DNA of 64,000 nt, taken from contig CM063243.1 in the NCBI GenBank assembly GCA_032158295.1, positions 8,812,948-8,876,947 on the forward strand. The letters are read 5' to 3'. This document shows positions 1 through 11,310 of the stretch, piece after piece. The stretch's first letter is position 1; the number at the start of each line of letters is the position of its first letter. The notes beneath the pieces were generated by a model. It did not search any database. It was not told the origin of the DNA and saw only the letters and a list, made by a program, of their open reading frames with translations. The position numbers and the translations under genes are program-made. The DNA is from Pycnopodia helianthoides. Taxonomy: Eukaryota; Echinodermata; Asteroidea; Forcipulatida; Asteriidae.

Positions 1-165
1 TGGCTTCTGACTGGCACTCCTAAACAAAGATATTGACCAAATAGGGAGACCGCCAACATTAGGGCTTAGATAGCTCAGTTGGTAGAGTACCGTCACATTA
101 GTCTGGAGGACGCAGGTTCAAGTTCCGCTCGAGCCAATTTTTTCCTTTTTCAACCCAGAAATTAT
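1..165 (+). mobile_element. tRNA-derived SINE, 3' part (copy S1), cut by window edge
   Basis: This is a member of a SINE family with eight other copies in the window. It carries a tRNA-like segment at about 63-135 with an A box (TAGCTCAGTTGG) and a B box (GGTTCAAGTTC), followed by a T-rich and CAACCC tail. It begins at the same internal point (TGGCTTCTGACTGGCAC) where the short-form copies at 39309, 51644 and 56450 begin, so it may be a short-form copy rather than one truncated by the window edge. Confidence 0.8.
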
Positions 166-1721
166 TTAAATCAGTTTCCCCCTGTGGTTTATTACTGGAT
201 ATCATATAATGCTGGTTTCAAAGTGCCCTACTAATTTTCATTATAATTTCCATAAAACAAGATTTGATTAAATTTTTTTCCCCTCTCCTTTTAAATGAGT
301 CACAGTCATAAATTTATTCATCTACTAACAGCTGGACCAAACGCGCTGGAGGAATTAAATGCATTTAAATGTTGAGACATTCCAGCCAGACACAAAAAAA
401 AATGCAGTTTATGGAACCGCTGGCAGATGTCTATCGATTATGAATGTCATTTTAGGGATAGTTCAAATTCCATGGCGATTGTCTATCCCAGATCTTTTGT
501 TTCCGTAGCGATGTAAATCCTCTTTACTGTATCGTTAGCATGTGAGAGCTTTACGCCTACATAAATCTACTTGAGTTGAATGAGTCCACCCCCTCCCTCC
601 CCCTCCCCTCTTCTTTTAACCGTTTAGAAATTCAGGACATGGTCTCTGCAATGACCTTATTGGCTGAGTGTAGAACATTGGTTTGCAGCTGCCATACGTG
701 TATTTTGGTGCATTAGCGGACGCTTAAACTAAAGACAGTGCAAGTAAGAGGTGAAAGTACAATTCGCAATGATATTCTAGACTGCTTGAGGGCATGTGGG
801 AACTAAATTCACGTGATGCACAACCAGTATAATAAACTATTTTTCCATTGTTGTGATTATTATTATATTCATTTGGCAATTGTTTGCAAGAAAACAACAT
901 ATAGGCAGTCTAAATAAGACAACATTGAAAGTGTGATGCAAGGAAAGTCGCAGCCCAGCTCTTAAAAATTAGTCCCAATTTTACAGAGTCCTTGGTTTTG
1001 GTACATTGTTGCAGTGTTGATGACCTGGGCAGGGTATAGATTGTACAACTTATAAGGAATCACACTTACATGTTGTCCATCATTTACACTCAAAGATCCA
1101 AGTGTTGAGTTCTCAGTACGATACATTAGAGCGCAAGATTTTGAAACTCGTCTCTGAAATTATGGAGGTTGATGAAAACGAAGGACAGGCTTTTGATTTG
1201 GATTTGCTTCATAGACCTTTATCACACTGCAGCCATCTTTGTCATATCCCCTGTGTACACAATGGCACTGATAGTTGTAACTACCAATTTGTAAGAAGGG
1301 ACCGGACTATTTTTCCTTGCCAGCCTCAGTTTTGTTGCATTAGTTTGAATGGAAGAAAAACAAGATGGCCGCACCATGATCAAAGTGTATTCCAAATCTT
1401 CACAGAGTGAAGCTACGATATTGGCCACAGCGTTCCCCCCCCCCCCCCCATGGCCAAAGTGAGTGAGGCAGCCACGATGGACCACGAAGGTTTTAAACTG
1501 GCCGAGATGAGTCAGAGGAAAGGATAGACTAGTGGCAAGTCTAGTAATCCCAGCTGAGACAAAGTTGACACGACTTCTAAGCTATTTTCATGGAACCCGT
1601 CTATTGTTATACAGTATAAAAATAGAACGCACTAGGCACACATGTTTACAATCCGGGAACAATGTGTTCTGACTGATATTATGGAGCTGAATTCCTGCAT
1701 GGATGTACCGAGCCTTGCGCT
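166..1721. other. gene-free stretch, presumed PPP1R21 intron
   Basis: No exon with family similarity was found. One exon-like segment stands out: a good acceptor (TTGAGTTCTCAG) ends at 1110 and is followed by an open frame of about 32 codons rich in Glu, Leu and Asp, up to about 1205. It does not resemble the part of PPP1R21 expected upstream and no good donor follows, so it is not called as a gene. A C10-type homopolymer run lies near 1435-1450. Confidence 0.4.
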
Positions 1722-2140
1722 AACAGTGCACTTACTGCAAGCCCAGGACATCCATCTCGGTTCCTTTCACAGCCTGGCTCACAGAACACTCTTGCCCCTG
1801 CACATTCAACCTTGCCCTTCTCATACAGAAATCACTATCCTACAATGTAGATGCCCCTCCACAACTCTAATGATTCTTTGAGTCTAGCCATGACCAAAAA
1901 CATGTCAACTCAAATTTAAAACACTATCGATAAGTATCAGTCCCAGCACTAACACTGTAGCAAGCCCACCATCTACATCCTCCTATAGGGACTTGTTCAC
2001 AGAACGACCTTGCCCCTCACATTCAACCTTGCCCTTCACATGGAGAAATCATGTCTCTATGCCCTTCCAGATTTCTTAGGACTCTTTGAATTGGACCAGG
2101 GCCTTAAACATATTGACTTTTATATTTAACCCCTCTTTCT
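1722..2140. repeat. imperfect direct repeat, two units of about 200-240 bp
   Basis: Unit 1 (about 1722-1930) and unit 2 (about 1965-2130) share ordered blocks: AGCCCA, a CTCACAGAAC-like block, CTTGCCCCT..ACATTCAACC, then CTTGCCCTTC, AGAAATCA and a GACTCTTTGA-like block. They diverge between the blocks. This is a local duplication with no coding signal. Confidence 0.6.
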
Positions 2141-2400
2141 TGGATAGCTATCTGTGATAATTTAACCATTCTGTCCAACCCCAATTGAATGAAAAGTAAT
2201 TAAATTTACTATGATGGTTTGGTTTGACATACTGATGGAAGATTGGTGGGACCCTCAATAGGCAGCGGGATGATCTACTCTATAATAGGGGTGTGATGTG
2301 CATGGTTTTAGCAATTGCCCGGTGGATCACCACGGGGCGCCAGTCAGTAGTTTGCTATCTTAAGTCTGATGCCATTAATACAAAAAGGCAGTTGTGTGCG

Positions 2401-2460
2401 TGTGGCCGATTTGCGTGCAACCAATGTGCGTGTGGCCGATTTGCGTGCAACCAATGTGCG
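2401..2460. repeat. 30-bp perfect tandem duplication
   Basis: Two identical adjacent 30-bp units contain TGTGGCCGATTTGCGTGCAA. The length is divisible by three, so it produces duplicated peptide segments in short ORFs on both strands. There is no other sign of coding. Confidence 0.9.
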
Positions 2461-2764
2461 TGCATATGGCACAATGAATGCCAGCATATTTCTTGAAGTA
2501 ACGGGACTAATTTTTGCTAATTGCATAGGTGACCTCACTTCAAATGAAAGTTCATCGATGCATTTAAGTGGTTAAAAAATAATGCTCTTGTGCATTTTTT
2601 TCTTCTTTTTTCCTATGTGGTGTTGTGGATTGTGGATTGTTTTTTGTTGAATGGTATTTGGGAAAACACCCACTTATGGACAGAAATTAAGTTAACTTTT
2701 TCATGGAATACTATTGGTTGAAAGGTGGTCACATGAAATACATAGCTGGAGCTGTGTAAGACCT

Positions 2765-2957
2765 GGGCCCAGTTTCATAGAGCTGCTTAAGCACAAAAAG
2801 CAGCTAAGCGCAACAAAATTATTCTTACCAGAATGAGGTTACCAGCCAAACTACCATACCACATGTACAATTTGTAACTGGTATCCTGCTCATTTCTGCT
2901 TAGCAGGCCATTGTTAGGCAATATTTTCTGCTTAAGCAGCTCTATGAAATTGGGCCC
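2765..2957. mobile_element. MITE, GGGCCC/CATAGAGCTGCTTAAGC family, copy 1
   Basis: The 193-bp element has near-perfect terminal inverted repeats. The left end reads GGGCCCAGTTTCATAGAGCT and the right end is its inverse (AGCTCTATGAAATTGGGCCC). The interior carries paired GCTTAAGC and GCTTAGC motifs and is itself partly self-complementary. It has no coding capacity. Full or partial relatives lie at 3531, 10760, 25483, 28874, 37556, 41046 and 46872. Confidence 0.8.
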
Positions 2958-3530
2958 AGATGGGTGTAGTGTGTTCAGCATTTGTGGCCATACGCGTGTT
3001 AGCGCGCAAGCTTACGCTGGCGCTAATAACGCCCAACGCAATCAATATATACGGTTCTCAATGTAAAATCTATTAGTATGCACAACCGTTGAGCATCGTG
3101 TGCAATTTGACCCGTGGTGAAACAGCCAGAGGACAGGAATTTAAAAAATTTTACAAAAAAAAACAAGTTCAATTTTTTTCGCTTTTTTAACAGAAAGGGA
3201 TTTTATAAACGGGAATAAAAGAGTAGTTCAAAACCTTGCAGGGTCATGGCTGTGCGATCAAGGACCTCGCCTTGGGCTTGGTCCTTTACCACCCATGACC
3301 CGGCCGGTTTGAATTGGCCGCCACTCTGTTATTCCTTGAGCAGGCACATGTAGATAAATGTCACAACAGCCACGTTTCCAGTTACTTTGATGGTCATCCT
3401 TTCCTTCTAACTCAAGTTGATGGTCACTATGGCAACATATTTCAGTGTGGTCAGAAATAGATGTTGATTAAAAAGAGTAATTTTCTGCAACAGAATATGT
3501 ACAAGAGTGGCAAGAATGGTGTACGTTCCG

Positions 3531-3723
3531 GGGTCCAATTTCATAGAGCTGCTTAAGCACAAATATAAGCTAAGCACAACAAAATTATGCTTACCAGAAT
3601 AAGGTTACCAGCCAAAATACATGCCTGAATGCACCAATTGTGACAGGTATCCTGCTCATTTCTGCTAAGCAGGAAGTTGTTAAGCAGTATTTTCTGCTCA
3701 AGCAGTTCTATGAAACTGGGCCC
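3531..3723. mobile_element. MITE, GGGCCC/CATAGAGCTGCTTAAGC family, copy 2
   Basis: Full-length second copy, 193 bp, in the same orientation as the one 570 bp upstream and with the same terminal inverted repeats. The interior differs at scattered positions, so the two were probably independent insertions or an old local duplication. Confidence 0.8.
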
Positions 3724-3910
3724 TGGTGTATGCGTACTTTGAACAGCAGCTACATGTACATGCGCTTATCACAAAGTCCATTAATCTGATACAAAGTGCA
3801 GGGTATTTTAAATTCACTCCGTATCAGTTTGACTATAGAGCAAATAAACAGTTGATAGTTCATATTACTACTGTGGGATTGACTGATACCGTGGTGATAG
3901 CCAAAGGGGC

Positions 3911-3985
3911 TTCTGGTAATCGGCAGAGCCAGTTTGTGTGAGGTGGGCGAGGTCTATAGTGGAACTACATCACACTTAGAATATG
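3911..3985 (+). repeat. dispersed repeat shared with 48219-48290
   Basis: A stretch containing GGTAATCGGCAGAGCCAGTT and then TTGTGTGA.GTGGGCG and CATCACACTTA recurs about 44 kb away at 48219 with the same order and spacing. It is a fragment of an unidentified dispersed repeat. Confidence 0.7.
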
Positions 3986-4950
3986 ATTCAACAATATTAT
4001 TTTAACAAAATAAACTTCCCCCCTTCAGAAATATTCTCTTTACATGTTTTTTTTTTTTTTGGGGGGGGTACACTGTTAGTATATATAGCTTGTGATTGTA
4101 AAGAATTTTTTTTATGTGGTATATCCGGGGGGGGGGGGGTGGTTGCTGTTGCTGGGGAGTGGGCGGGGCAACCCCCTGCAGAACTAATCAATTATTTGCG
4201 TATATAATGGTACGTTGTATTGGTGACTGCTCAATCCGAAAATACGTCGATGGTACAATGCTCAAATGAAAACCTTGCTTAAATGACAGAATGTTAATCT
4301 CATGTACAATAGAATAGGACCACTTTAATGTGATGACATTTTCCGGTGTGGAATGATATGGAGGGGGGGGGGTGTGCACGCTAATAGCTCAATCTATCTT
4401 AATAGCCATTAATGTTGGAACCTGCCCATTTTAGTAGAGGGGGTGTTCTTTCTCCAACAACATAAGAACACAAAAAGAAGTTCAAAATCTACACTTTTGC
4501 GATACTAAGTTCAATTTACATGAGTGTATGATATACTATGCCGTTGAAAACGAGTCCATAGACAGCTAAATTCATCTTCAAAGAAAAAGAAGAGAAAAAA
4601 ACACAACGATCACATTTTCTGCAGTTAATTACGTGGCAATGTGACAGCAGTGTATGAAAAACATCCCTGTTGACAACGATCCTACAATGTAGGACAACTT
4701 CAATAAATCAAAAAACATCCATATTGTGTTATCAAACGTATATCATACCCAAACTCTTTTGATTTGACAGAGAAGAAACAGAGACGGGTGTTAACTAGTT
4801 GTATCGTGATAATCTCTGCATTCAGCACGACCAACATGATGCGTTTATTGACCACCCTCGTAAACGTGAGCGAATAGTTGGAATCACCGCCCAACACTGC
4901 TAACAGGATCCATTTATTTGACCAAACCCCCGACGATCGCACTTAGTGCC

Positions 4951-5752
4951 AACTCGTACAACATGATGGCGACGTTGGTGTAAATGTACTAATGATGGTT
5001 TGTTGGTATGCTGTAAGGAGCCATATGGCACTCTCATCAGCTCGTACAACAGTGATGGCGCACTTTAGTTGTGACCACCCCCCCAGCTCGTACTAACAGT
5101 GGATGGCGCACTTTAGTTGTGACCAACCCCCCCAGCTCGTACTAACAGTGATGGCGCACTTTAGTTTCCCCCCAGTCGTACAACAGTGATGGCGCACTTT
5201 ATTGTGCACCCCCCCCAGCTCGTACTAACAGTGATGGCGCACTTTAGTTGTGACCTAACCCCCCCAGCCGTACTAACAGTGATGCGCACTTTAGTTGGGT
5301 CCCCCCCCCAGGTCTCGTGATGCCACATGCCACTCCCCCCAGCCTACTAACAGTGATGGCGCACTTTAGTTGGTCCACCATCCAACCCCCAGCTCGTACT
5401 AACATGATGCGCCAGTGTCCAACCCCCCAGCTCGTATAACAGTGATGGCGCTTTAGTTGTGCCACCCCCCCCCCAGCTCGTACTAACAGTGATGGCGCAC
5501 TTTAGTTGGACCACCCCCAGCTCGTACTACAGTGATGGCGCACTTTAGTTGGTCCACCTCCCCCCCCCAGCTCGTACTAACAGTGATGGCGCACTTTAGT
5601 TGGGTCCACCCCCCCCCAGCTCGTACTAACAGTGATGGCGCACTTTAGTTGGGTCCACCCCCCCCCCAGCCGTACTAACAGTGATGGCGCACTTTAGTTG
5701 TGTCCACCCCCCCCAGCTCGTACTAACAGTGATGGCGCACTTTACTTTTGAA
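4951..5752. repeat. minisatellite, about 48-bp unit with poly-C tract, about 15 copies
   Basis: The repeating core is GCTCGTACTAACAGTGATGG followed by CGCACTTTAGTTG and a C6-C10 run. Units differ mainly in poly-C length, in one- or two-base losses in the core, and in a few longer deletions. The last unit ends at about 5745. Short ORFs across it are artefacts of the repetition. Confidence 0.9.
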
Positions 5753-8414
5753 CTTTTGATCATAACACACCGCCCCCACCCCCTCCCCCCCTCCCCCCAG
5801 GTGGTGTGTTCACATGAAAACCTGAAGATTGGAATGAACTGACTCTTCTTAAAATCAATATCATATAATGTAAAGTTGTAATTTGATGTGCAGGATAACG
5901 CTGGGGGGGGGGGTGGGGCTTTGAGGCTTACTCTTGGTTTTCCTAGCCCCCCCCCCCCCCTCTGAGTTGTATCAGATTCCTTTTAAAGAAGTATTAGGTT
6001 TTTCAAAATTTCTTATTAAAGTCAGCAGGAGAGCGTTGGAGGTATTGGTCTGAAGGGGTTGAAGGGGCAGGAGGGGCGGGGCGGTGGAGGGGGGGGAATG
6101 TCGGTTGGATACTGCTTTGGATCGATTGTCAAATGTGCAAATTCACCATAATATATTTTATATTCAAAAACTCTTTAAAAGTGCAACCCTCTGTTTAACA
6201 ACCTTTCCTAGTCCACCCACCAAAAGATCATCCTGTATTCATAAGATCATAGAGAAAGGACAGATCAATGTTACTCAGAATACTGTGAGCTTATCATGTA
6301 CAGCACAGTGTATCGGTAGCGTTGGTGGTAAATGCCCTTTCCCCAACACAGTGCAGATAATTAAATTAATGAGTTCGATCAATAGCTAAATGACAGCCAT
6401 AAAGAGAAGCTGTTATTGTTGGACCATTGTCGTCAAACATTAACAGTGGCGCCACTTTCAGATTAGGGCTGATGTTCGTTTCCCCGGCATATCTGCCCGT
6501 GTACAATTTTGATTGCATTATATGGCTGCGTGGCCGGCTCCCCCCTCCCTGCTATGTGTCCTGTATCAGGGTGTGTGGTGGGGGGGGGTGTGTCTGCGCG
6601 TGTGTGTGTGTGTGTGTGTGGCTGCTAGGAATCCAAGCGTAGGTGTTACCGGCTGAATGCAATTTGTGATAATTATCCCTTGTAAACAGATGAGATCTTT
6701 GCTCATCAATTAGTGCCAGCTGACCTGTGTTAGAGTGCACACCCCCAGACCCCGACTCTCAAGGAAGCTCTCGTGCCGTGCACTTGAAACAATAGACAAC
6801 TGTGCACTTTCCACCACTTGTGAAGTGCATTTGCCCCCCATGAAAGTACAGGCGACAGAGACAACACAAGCGCTTAGCACTATGTCAAAGTACTGCCTCT
6901 ATGTCAAAGTACTCTATGGTAGTTACGGTACACGGACAAAATGCCTGAACCTTGTATCATCCCCGGTTTTAGGGGTGAAAGAACTCTTCGCATACAAAGC
7001 CCCCCCCCCCCCTCTTGAGTACCAACAACAAATGAGATAATACTAGATCTCCTCTCATCCTAAATCCTAAAATAGCCAAGATGAGTATAATGGCAACGCC
7101 TTCTTCCCATTCATCACCGGCCATCACCGATTGTGCTCTCCATGCAGAGGCACTTTGACTGCCCTACGTATGACTGCTAAAAGCTACTTCCATCTATAGA
7201 TTTGTAATATAAAAGGTGTCATCATCTATGTGTCTAAGGTTACTTCATCGGTGTGGGCTCGTTGTCATCATTCATTGAACCGCAGAATTGGGGGGGGGGG
7301 GACACACACACACAAGAGCCACTAAAGACGCAGTCAGTATTGATTTAATTATAGGAGTAACTTCCTATGCACTGGGATGGTGGACACACAGAGATAATGA
7401 TTCAATAAAGCTTGTCTTGACTCAAAGCGTGGCTCACTACCGGTTATCAGTTTTCCTCCCTTTGTGATCTTTTCTCAAAGGGACTCTTTTCAAGAAGTGT
7501 GAGGATTAAGTGGAATTTGGCGATGGAGAAATAGATTTGAACACGGTCAACTTTAAAAAAAAAAGTGCATTTCCAGATCTGAAAATCTCTTAGATTCAGT
7601 TTTCTTAAGTTCCTAGTCAGCTGGTTTAAAGGGAGTGTCACAGATTGGTTTATGTCAACGTAATGCTGATTTATCGGCCAAAGTGTCTTTCAAGGTACAA
7701 ATAAAGTCACCTGTGAAAGTTTCAGCTGAATACAGTGTCTACTTGTTGAGAAAAACAGCAAAAAACTCTCAGAGTAATATCCATCCAGATTGTCAAACCA
7801 TTTCACGTTGAGCGAGGCTTTGCGGGGTACCAACCGCATCCCCAGCCGCAATATTCACAAATGGGCACTACGGAAATTTAAATCTCAAAAACTAGCTTAA
7901 TTGAGGTGAAATAATTTCGCAAGGATGCTTATCACCATTACCATCTTTATAACAAGGAGGCTTTTGAAAAGTACACAAATTGTTTTCTGGGCCATTACCA
8001 GAGTACTGAATGACCCTGCCTTTAAGGGTAGAAACATCCTTTATTCATTATGTGCTTTGCTTGTTTTGTTGGCCAGCTGGCCTGGGAATATACTATAGAT
8101 AGACTCTAAGCCCTGCCAACCATCACAAAAAAAGTTAGCCTGATTGTTTTTCTAAAATGTTACTAATTGAGGAAATGTTCTCATTTTGGTTGAATTGTGT
8201 TTCTTGAAAACTACAGGGGAGGAGATAAACCCAGTTTAAAAAAACAAACAATGATGTTCTTTTCCATCAACTAAATCCTTGTTCATTTACTTGATTTGGC
8301 ACACTCCAAGTTAACACATACAAATTCAGTTATGCTTTTATCATTATTAGAAAAAGTGACATGAATCAACATGTGAGTTGGTTCATGCGATGGGAGGATG
8401 AGATTTTTTCGTCA
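5753..8414. other. gene-free stretch with homopolymer and TG microsatellite tracts
   Basis: No exon or recognisable transposon ORF was seen. It contains long C/G runs (about 5765-5800, 5904-5916, 5947-5960, 7001-7013 and 7290-7301) and a (TG)n tract at about 6599-6620. The rest is AT-rich sequence without repeat structure that I could resolve. Confidence 0.5.
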
Positions 8415-8482
8415 GTGAGTTTCTGGACTGTTCCATTTGGACTCTGCTAATGCCTTGAGAAATGGAACAGTCCAGACTTCAC
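8415..8482. other. 68-nt hairpin (candidate small-RNA precursor or fossil MITE)
   Basis: A perfect 17-bp stem is formed by TCTGGACTGTTCCATTT (8422-8438) and its exact reverse complement (8460-8476), with a 21-nt loop. After a small internal loop the stem extends by GTGAG (8415-8419) against the segment ending at 8482. No transposon ends or target-site duplication are visible around it. Whether it is transcribed is unknown. Confidence 0.5.
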
Positions 8483-8840
8483 CACAGGCTATTGATGTTC
8501 CAGCCCCCCCTTTCCACTTACAGACACTCAAATGTTTGTGCAATGTATTGAATTGCCTGTTTGTTCAAGTTTGTACATGTTGGATAGGAAGTGAAAAGAG
8601 ATGAGGCTTCTCCACAAGGAATGATCGATATTGGTTTGGGGTTTTCGCTAAGGCTGTAAGTTTATTCATTGGCTGTGGTTCTCATTGGCTATAGAGCTGC
8701 ATAACGGACTTGTCGATGGTCATCGAAACTAGAGTGGCTATAATTTATTTATCTTGGTTACATGTATGACTTTACACAGATCAGAGAAACTCTTCAAGAT
8801 CTTGTTTTCAATGTTAAACAAATAAACTATGGTTGATAAG

Positions 8841-9013
8841 AGACCTTATGCATTTGATGTCATCACGCCGCCATCTTGGAGGTAAACCGTTGAGGAAACC
8901 ATGGAATCGCACAGATTTGTACGCCCGGCGCACAGGATTGGCCAATGAACATCTTCTTTTTGACCTCTAGGCGAGGGCGCCCTACTCAAATTGACGTCAT
9001 GTGCATAAGGTCT
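8841..9013. mobile_element. MITE with AGACCTTATGCA termini, 173 bp
   Basis: The left end AGACCTTATGCATTTGATGTC and the right end (inverse of AGACCTTATGCACATGACGTC) form imperfect terminal inverted repeats of about 22 bp. The interior is GC-richer with CGCCGCCATCTTGGA. No ORF is present. Target-site duplication is unclear. Confidence 0.65.
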
Positions 9014-10329
9014 ATGAGTAACAAATTTCACTGAAACGTTACGGTCTGCAAAACACTCAGGTTTTTACATTGACATTATTGTATCATGTTTTGGATTTTC
9101 CAAATCCACTTAATGTAAGCGCAATATAACCATGAGTCTGTTTTTTCGGTGGTTAAAAAAATAAAAAATAAATCATACCATGTCACTTGATGGAATGTTA
9201 AGAAGTTTGGTTACGATGTGTTTCGTAAAAACCAGGAAATCAGCACTAATTGTGCTTTTTACAAAAATACCAGTAAATCATCCCACCTTGAAAGTACTTT
9301 TCCCCCATTTTACACCAGTTTTTGATTCCCTCTCTAAGTTGTGAATTACCGACATCATTTGTAGTTTCTCCCGAGTGCATTTGAACTCCACCCATCTCAG
9401 CCTCAGTAAACAGTAGTCAAGTATTACTTATTAAAACACTATAAGAACAACACACATCGGACTGAACGAAAGATGAAGTTGACAGAATGAGGTTGACTGA
9501 TTGGCAAAGGGTGACCTCACTTCTAATGATGAGCCCCCCCCCCCTCCTCCTCCTCTCCCTGTCACCCCCAAATCCAGCACGCCAAAAGAATCCGACTCCA
9601 TCCTCAATCAAGCTACAGCCGAGTTATACAGATAATTACCCGATCCCTTGAGTTGACCAGTACTTTTTTCCCCCGGGGCTGAGTCCTTTTTTTATATTAT
9701 AGATATTTTACACAGAAATATGGATTACTGTACTCTGGGTGAGTGCTTTTATACTGTTAACACATAGGGTGGTCCTTCAGTCATTATCTTTCACCCAGGG
9801 TGTACTTTTCGTTGGTGCTGTGCTCAATGAAGCATTGGTTGTGACTGTTGTAGAGAGGGGGGGGGGGTGGGGTTTTTTTTTTGCAGTGAGGAATGAGAAA
9901 TGAATGAGCGCATGCTCGTTAGGAGGATTGAGTGGGAACTTAATAGGAAACTGTCAGTCTAATTAATCTCTTAGGATTTTGTCTTTGGACTTTAAAGGGG
10001 GTCGATTTATGAGGGGTGTGAAACCAGGAGCAATCACCCGAAAAACCAATCGGCAAACTAGATTGATCGTGTGTCAGATACTGTGGGTCATTCTCTCTTT
10101 TTCTTTTTTTTGTCTTGGAAAGTTGAGGTACATAAGAGCTCCATTCTAAAGCCTTTAATAATTTGTTTTCATCTCCGTTTTGGAGAGTGAAACATTCTGA
10201 GTGATGCTGTGGATTTTTTCATGGAGTTTTCCCCACAATCCTCTTCTGTTGCCTCTGATGTTGTGTACATCTTATATGTCATGATTGCTCCTACCTTCCT
10301 TGCATATGACCTTATCCAAGTTTGAGGCT
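9014..10329. other. gene-free stretch
   Basis: Ordinary AT-rich DNA with scattered C and G homopolymers (about 9534-9544, 9857-9866). No exon, RNA gene or clear element was seen. Confidence 0.45.
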
Positions 10330-10673
10330 TTGACCTTAAAAGCACATGTATAACATTGGTAACTGTCAATAACCGGTATCTGCACTTTATCTGAAATAAC
10401 AAACTTGTGAAAGTTTAAGCTCAATCGGTCTTCGGAGTCACAAGAAAATAGTGAAAATCCCCATTATATGTTTTCACTGTTTTCAAACATTGGGTTTTGG
10501 ACATGCAAGATAAAAACTAATTGTTTTACTAATTTTCCTAAAAACTCTAGCATTTCAAGCAAAATTATTTTAAAGGAAGCTTTCCACAATGACCTATCTG
10601 TATACCATGTAAGTTTAATGTGCAAATCTGTGAACATTTATATTTTCAATCTCACCAATGTTGTGCACACCCT
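10330..10673 (-). mobile_element. TTAA-flanked non-autonomous element (GGGTGTGCAC family), minus orientation
   Basis: Read on the minus strand it begins TTAA-AGGGTGTGCACAACATTGG at 10677 and continues with GTTCACAGATTTGCACAT, TGCTTGAAATGC and a GATACCGG..ATTGACAGTTACCA block. The same blocks occur in the same order in the elements at 22852 and 23930. Its far end is not clearly resolved, so the lower coordinate is approximate. Confidence 0.55.
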
Positions 10674-10759
10674 TTAAGTTATATTTAGCACTCAAGCACA
10701 CAGGTTTGTGGGGATTTGCGTGACCAGCCGAAATTCGATATAGCTGACACTGCTTTAAC

Positions 10760-10839
10760 TGGTACTCACCACTGTTTTTGCTTAGCCACCAATTTTGCTA
10801 AGCAATGTTTTCTGATTAACAGTTTTAGGAGATTGGGCC
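10760..10839. mobile_element. partial MITE, GGGCCC family
   Basis: Only the right half remains: ACTGGTACTCACCA, TTTGCTTAGC, TTGCTAAGCAATGTTTTCTG and a terminal ATTGGGCCC. The left terminal repeat is missing. Confidence 0.5.
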
Positions 10840-10884
10840 CTGCTCAATCACAACGGTCTTGACTTGATGGAGTCAAGTTAAGCA

Positions 10885-11310
10885 TATCAGTATCCATTAG
10901 AAATTGTAACTCTTTGCCAATTTTCAAGAAATCTCTTAAAACTTATCTGTATCAAATGTAATATGTTGTAGGATATAGATAGTTCCCAGTAGACACCATC
11001 TTTACGGGCAAAGTGCATTTTGGTTTGCAGGTGCGTCAAACGCTCAACTTATTAACGCAGCCGCGTTGTTCACTGACCAATCCTGCAATGGGTTTCGTGA
11101 AATGCGCGCGTGTTGTACGCCGTTCTCACACGAAACGCACGACTGTTTGTTCTAAACTGCCCGTAAAGATGGCCGATTTACGCCATACTGCAACCTATCT
11201 ATAGTTCCATTGGTTTGCTCACTTTATAGCGCTTTGATCTTGACGAAAAGGCGCTTTCTAAATGCTCTGTTGTATGTATGTATGTATGTATGTATGTATG
11301 TATATCCTCA
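10885..11310 (+). pseudogene. 3' remnant of a non-LTR retrotransposon, split by a MITE
   Basis: At about 10900-10960 the + strand translates to NSLPIFKKSLKTYLYQ followed by a stop. This resembles the extreme C-terminus of many LINE pol proteins (WNSLP...FK..LKTYL). Downstream, at 11205-11300, comes a typical tail with TATAGCGCTTTGATC and AAGGCGCTTTCTAAATG, ending in a GTAT microsatellite. The two pieces are separated by the MITE at 10979-11199. Only the last few dozen codons survive, with internal loss. Confidence 0.55.
10979..11199. mobile_element. MITE of 221 bp inserted in LINE tail, TATAG duplication
   Basis: TATAG occurs directly before (10974-10978) and after (11200-11204) the element, and removing the element restores a continuous LINE 3' tail. 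The ends are imperfect inverted repeats. Both contain CAGTA and a longer inner match, CCATCTTTACGGGCA, near 10996-11010 and its complement near 11158-11172. The interior is CG-rich with CACGAAACGCACGAC and has no transposase. Confidence 0.65.

Noticed and set aside
1102..1410. 102-codon ORF as a PPP1R21 exon
   Set aside because: A fair acceptor and protein-like start exist, but the residues do not match the region of PPP1R21 expected upstream of CRAL and no donor fits. Left as unresolved.
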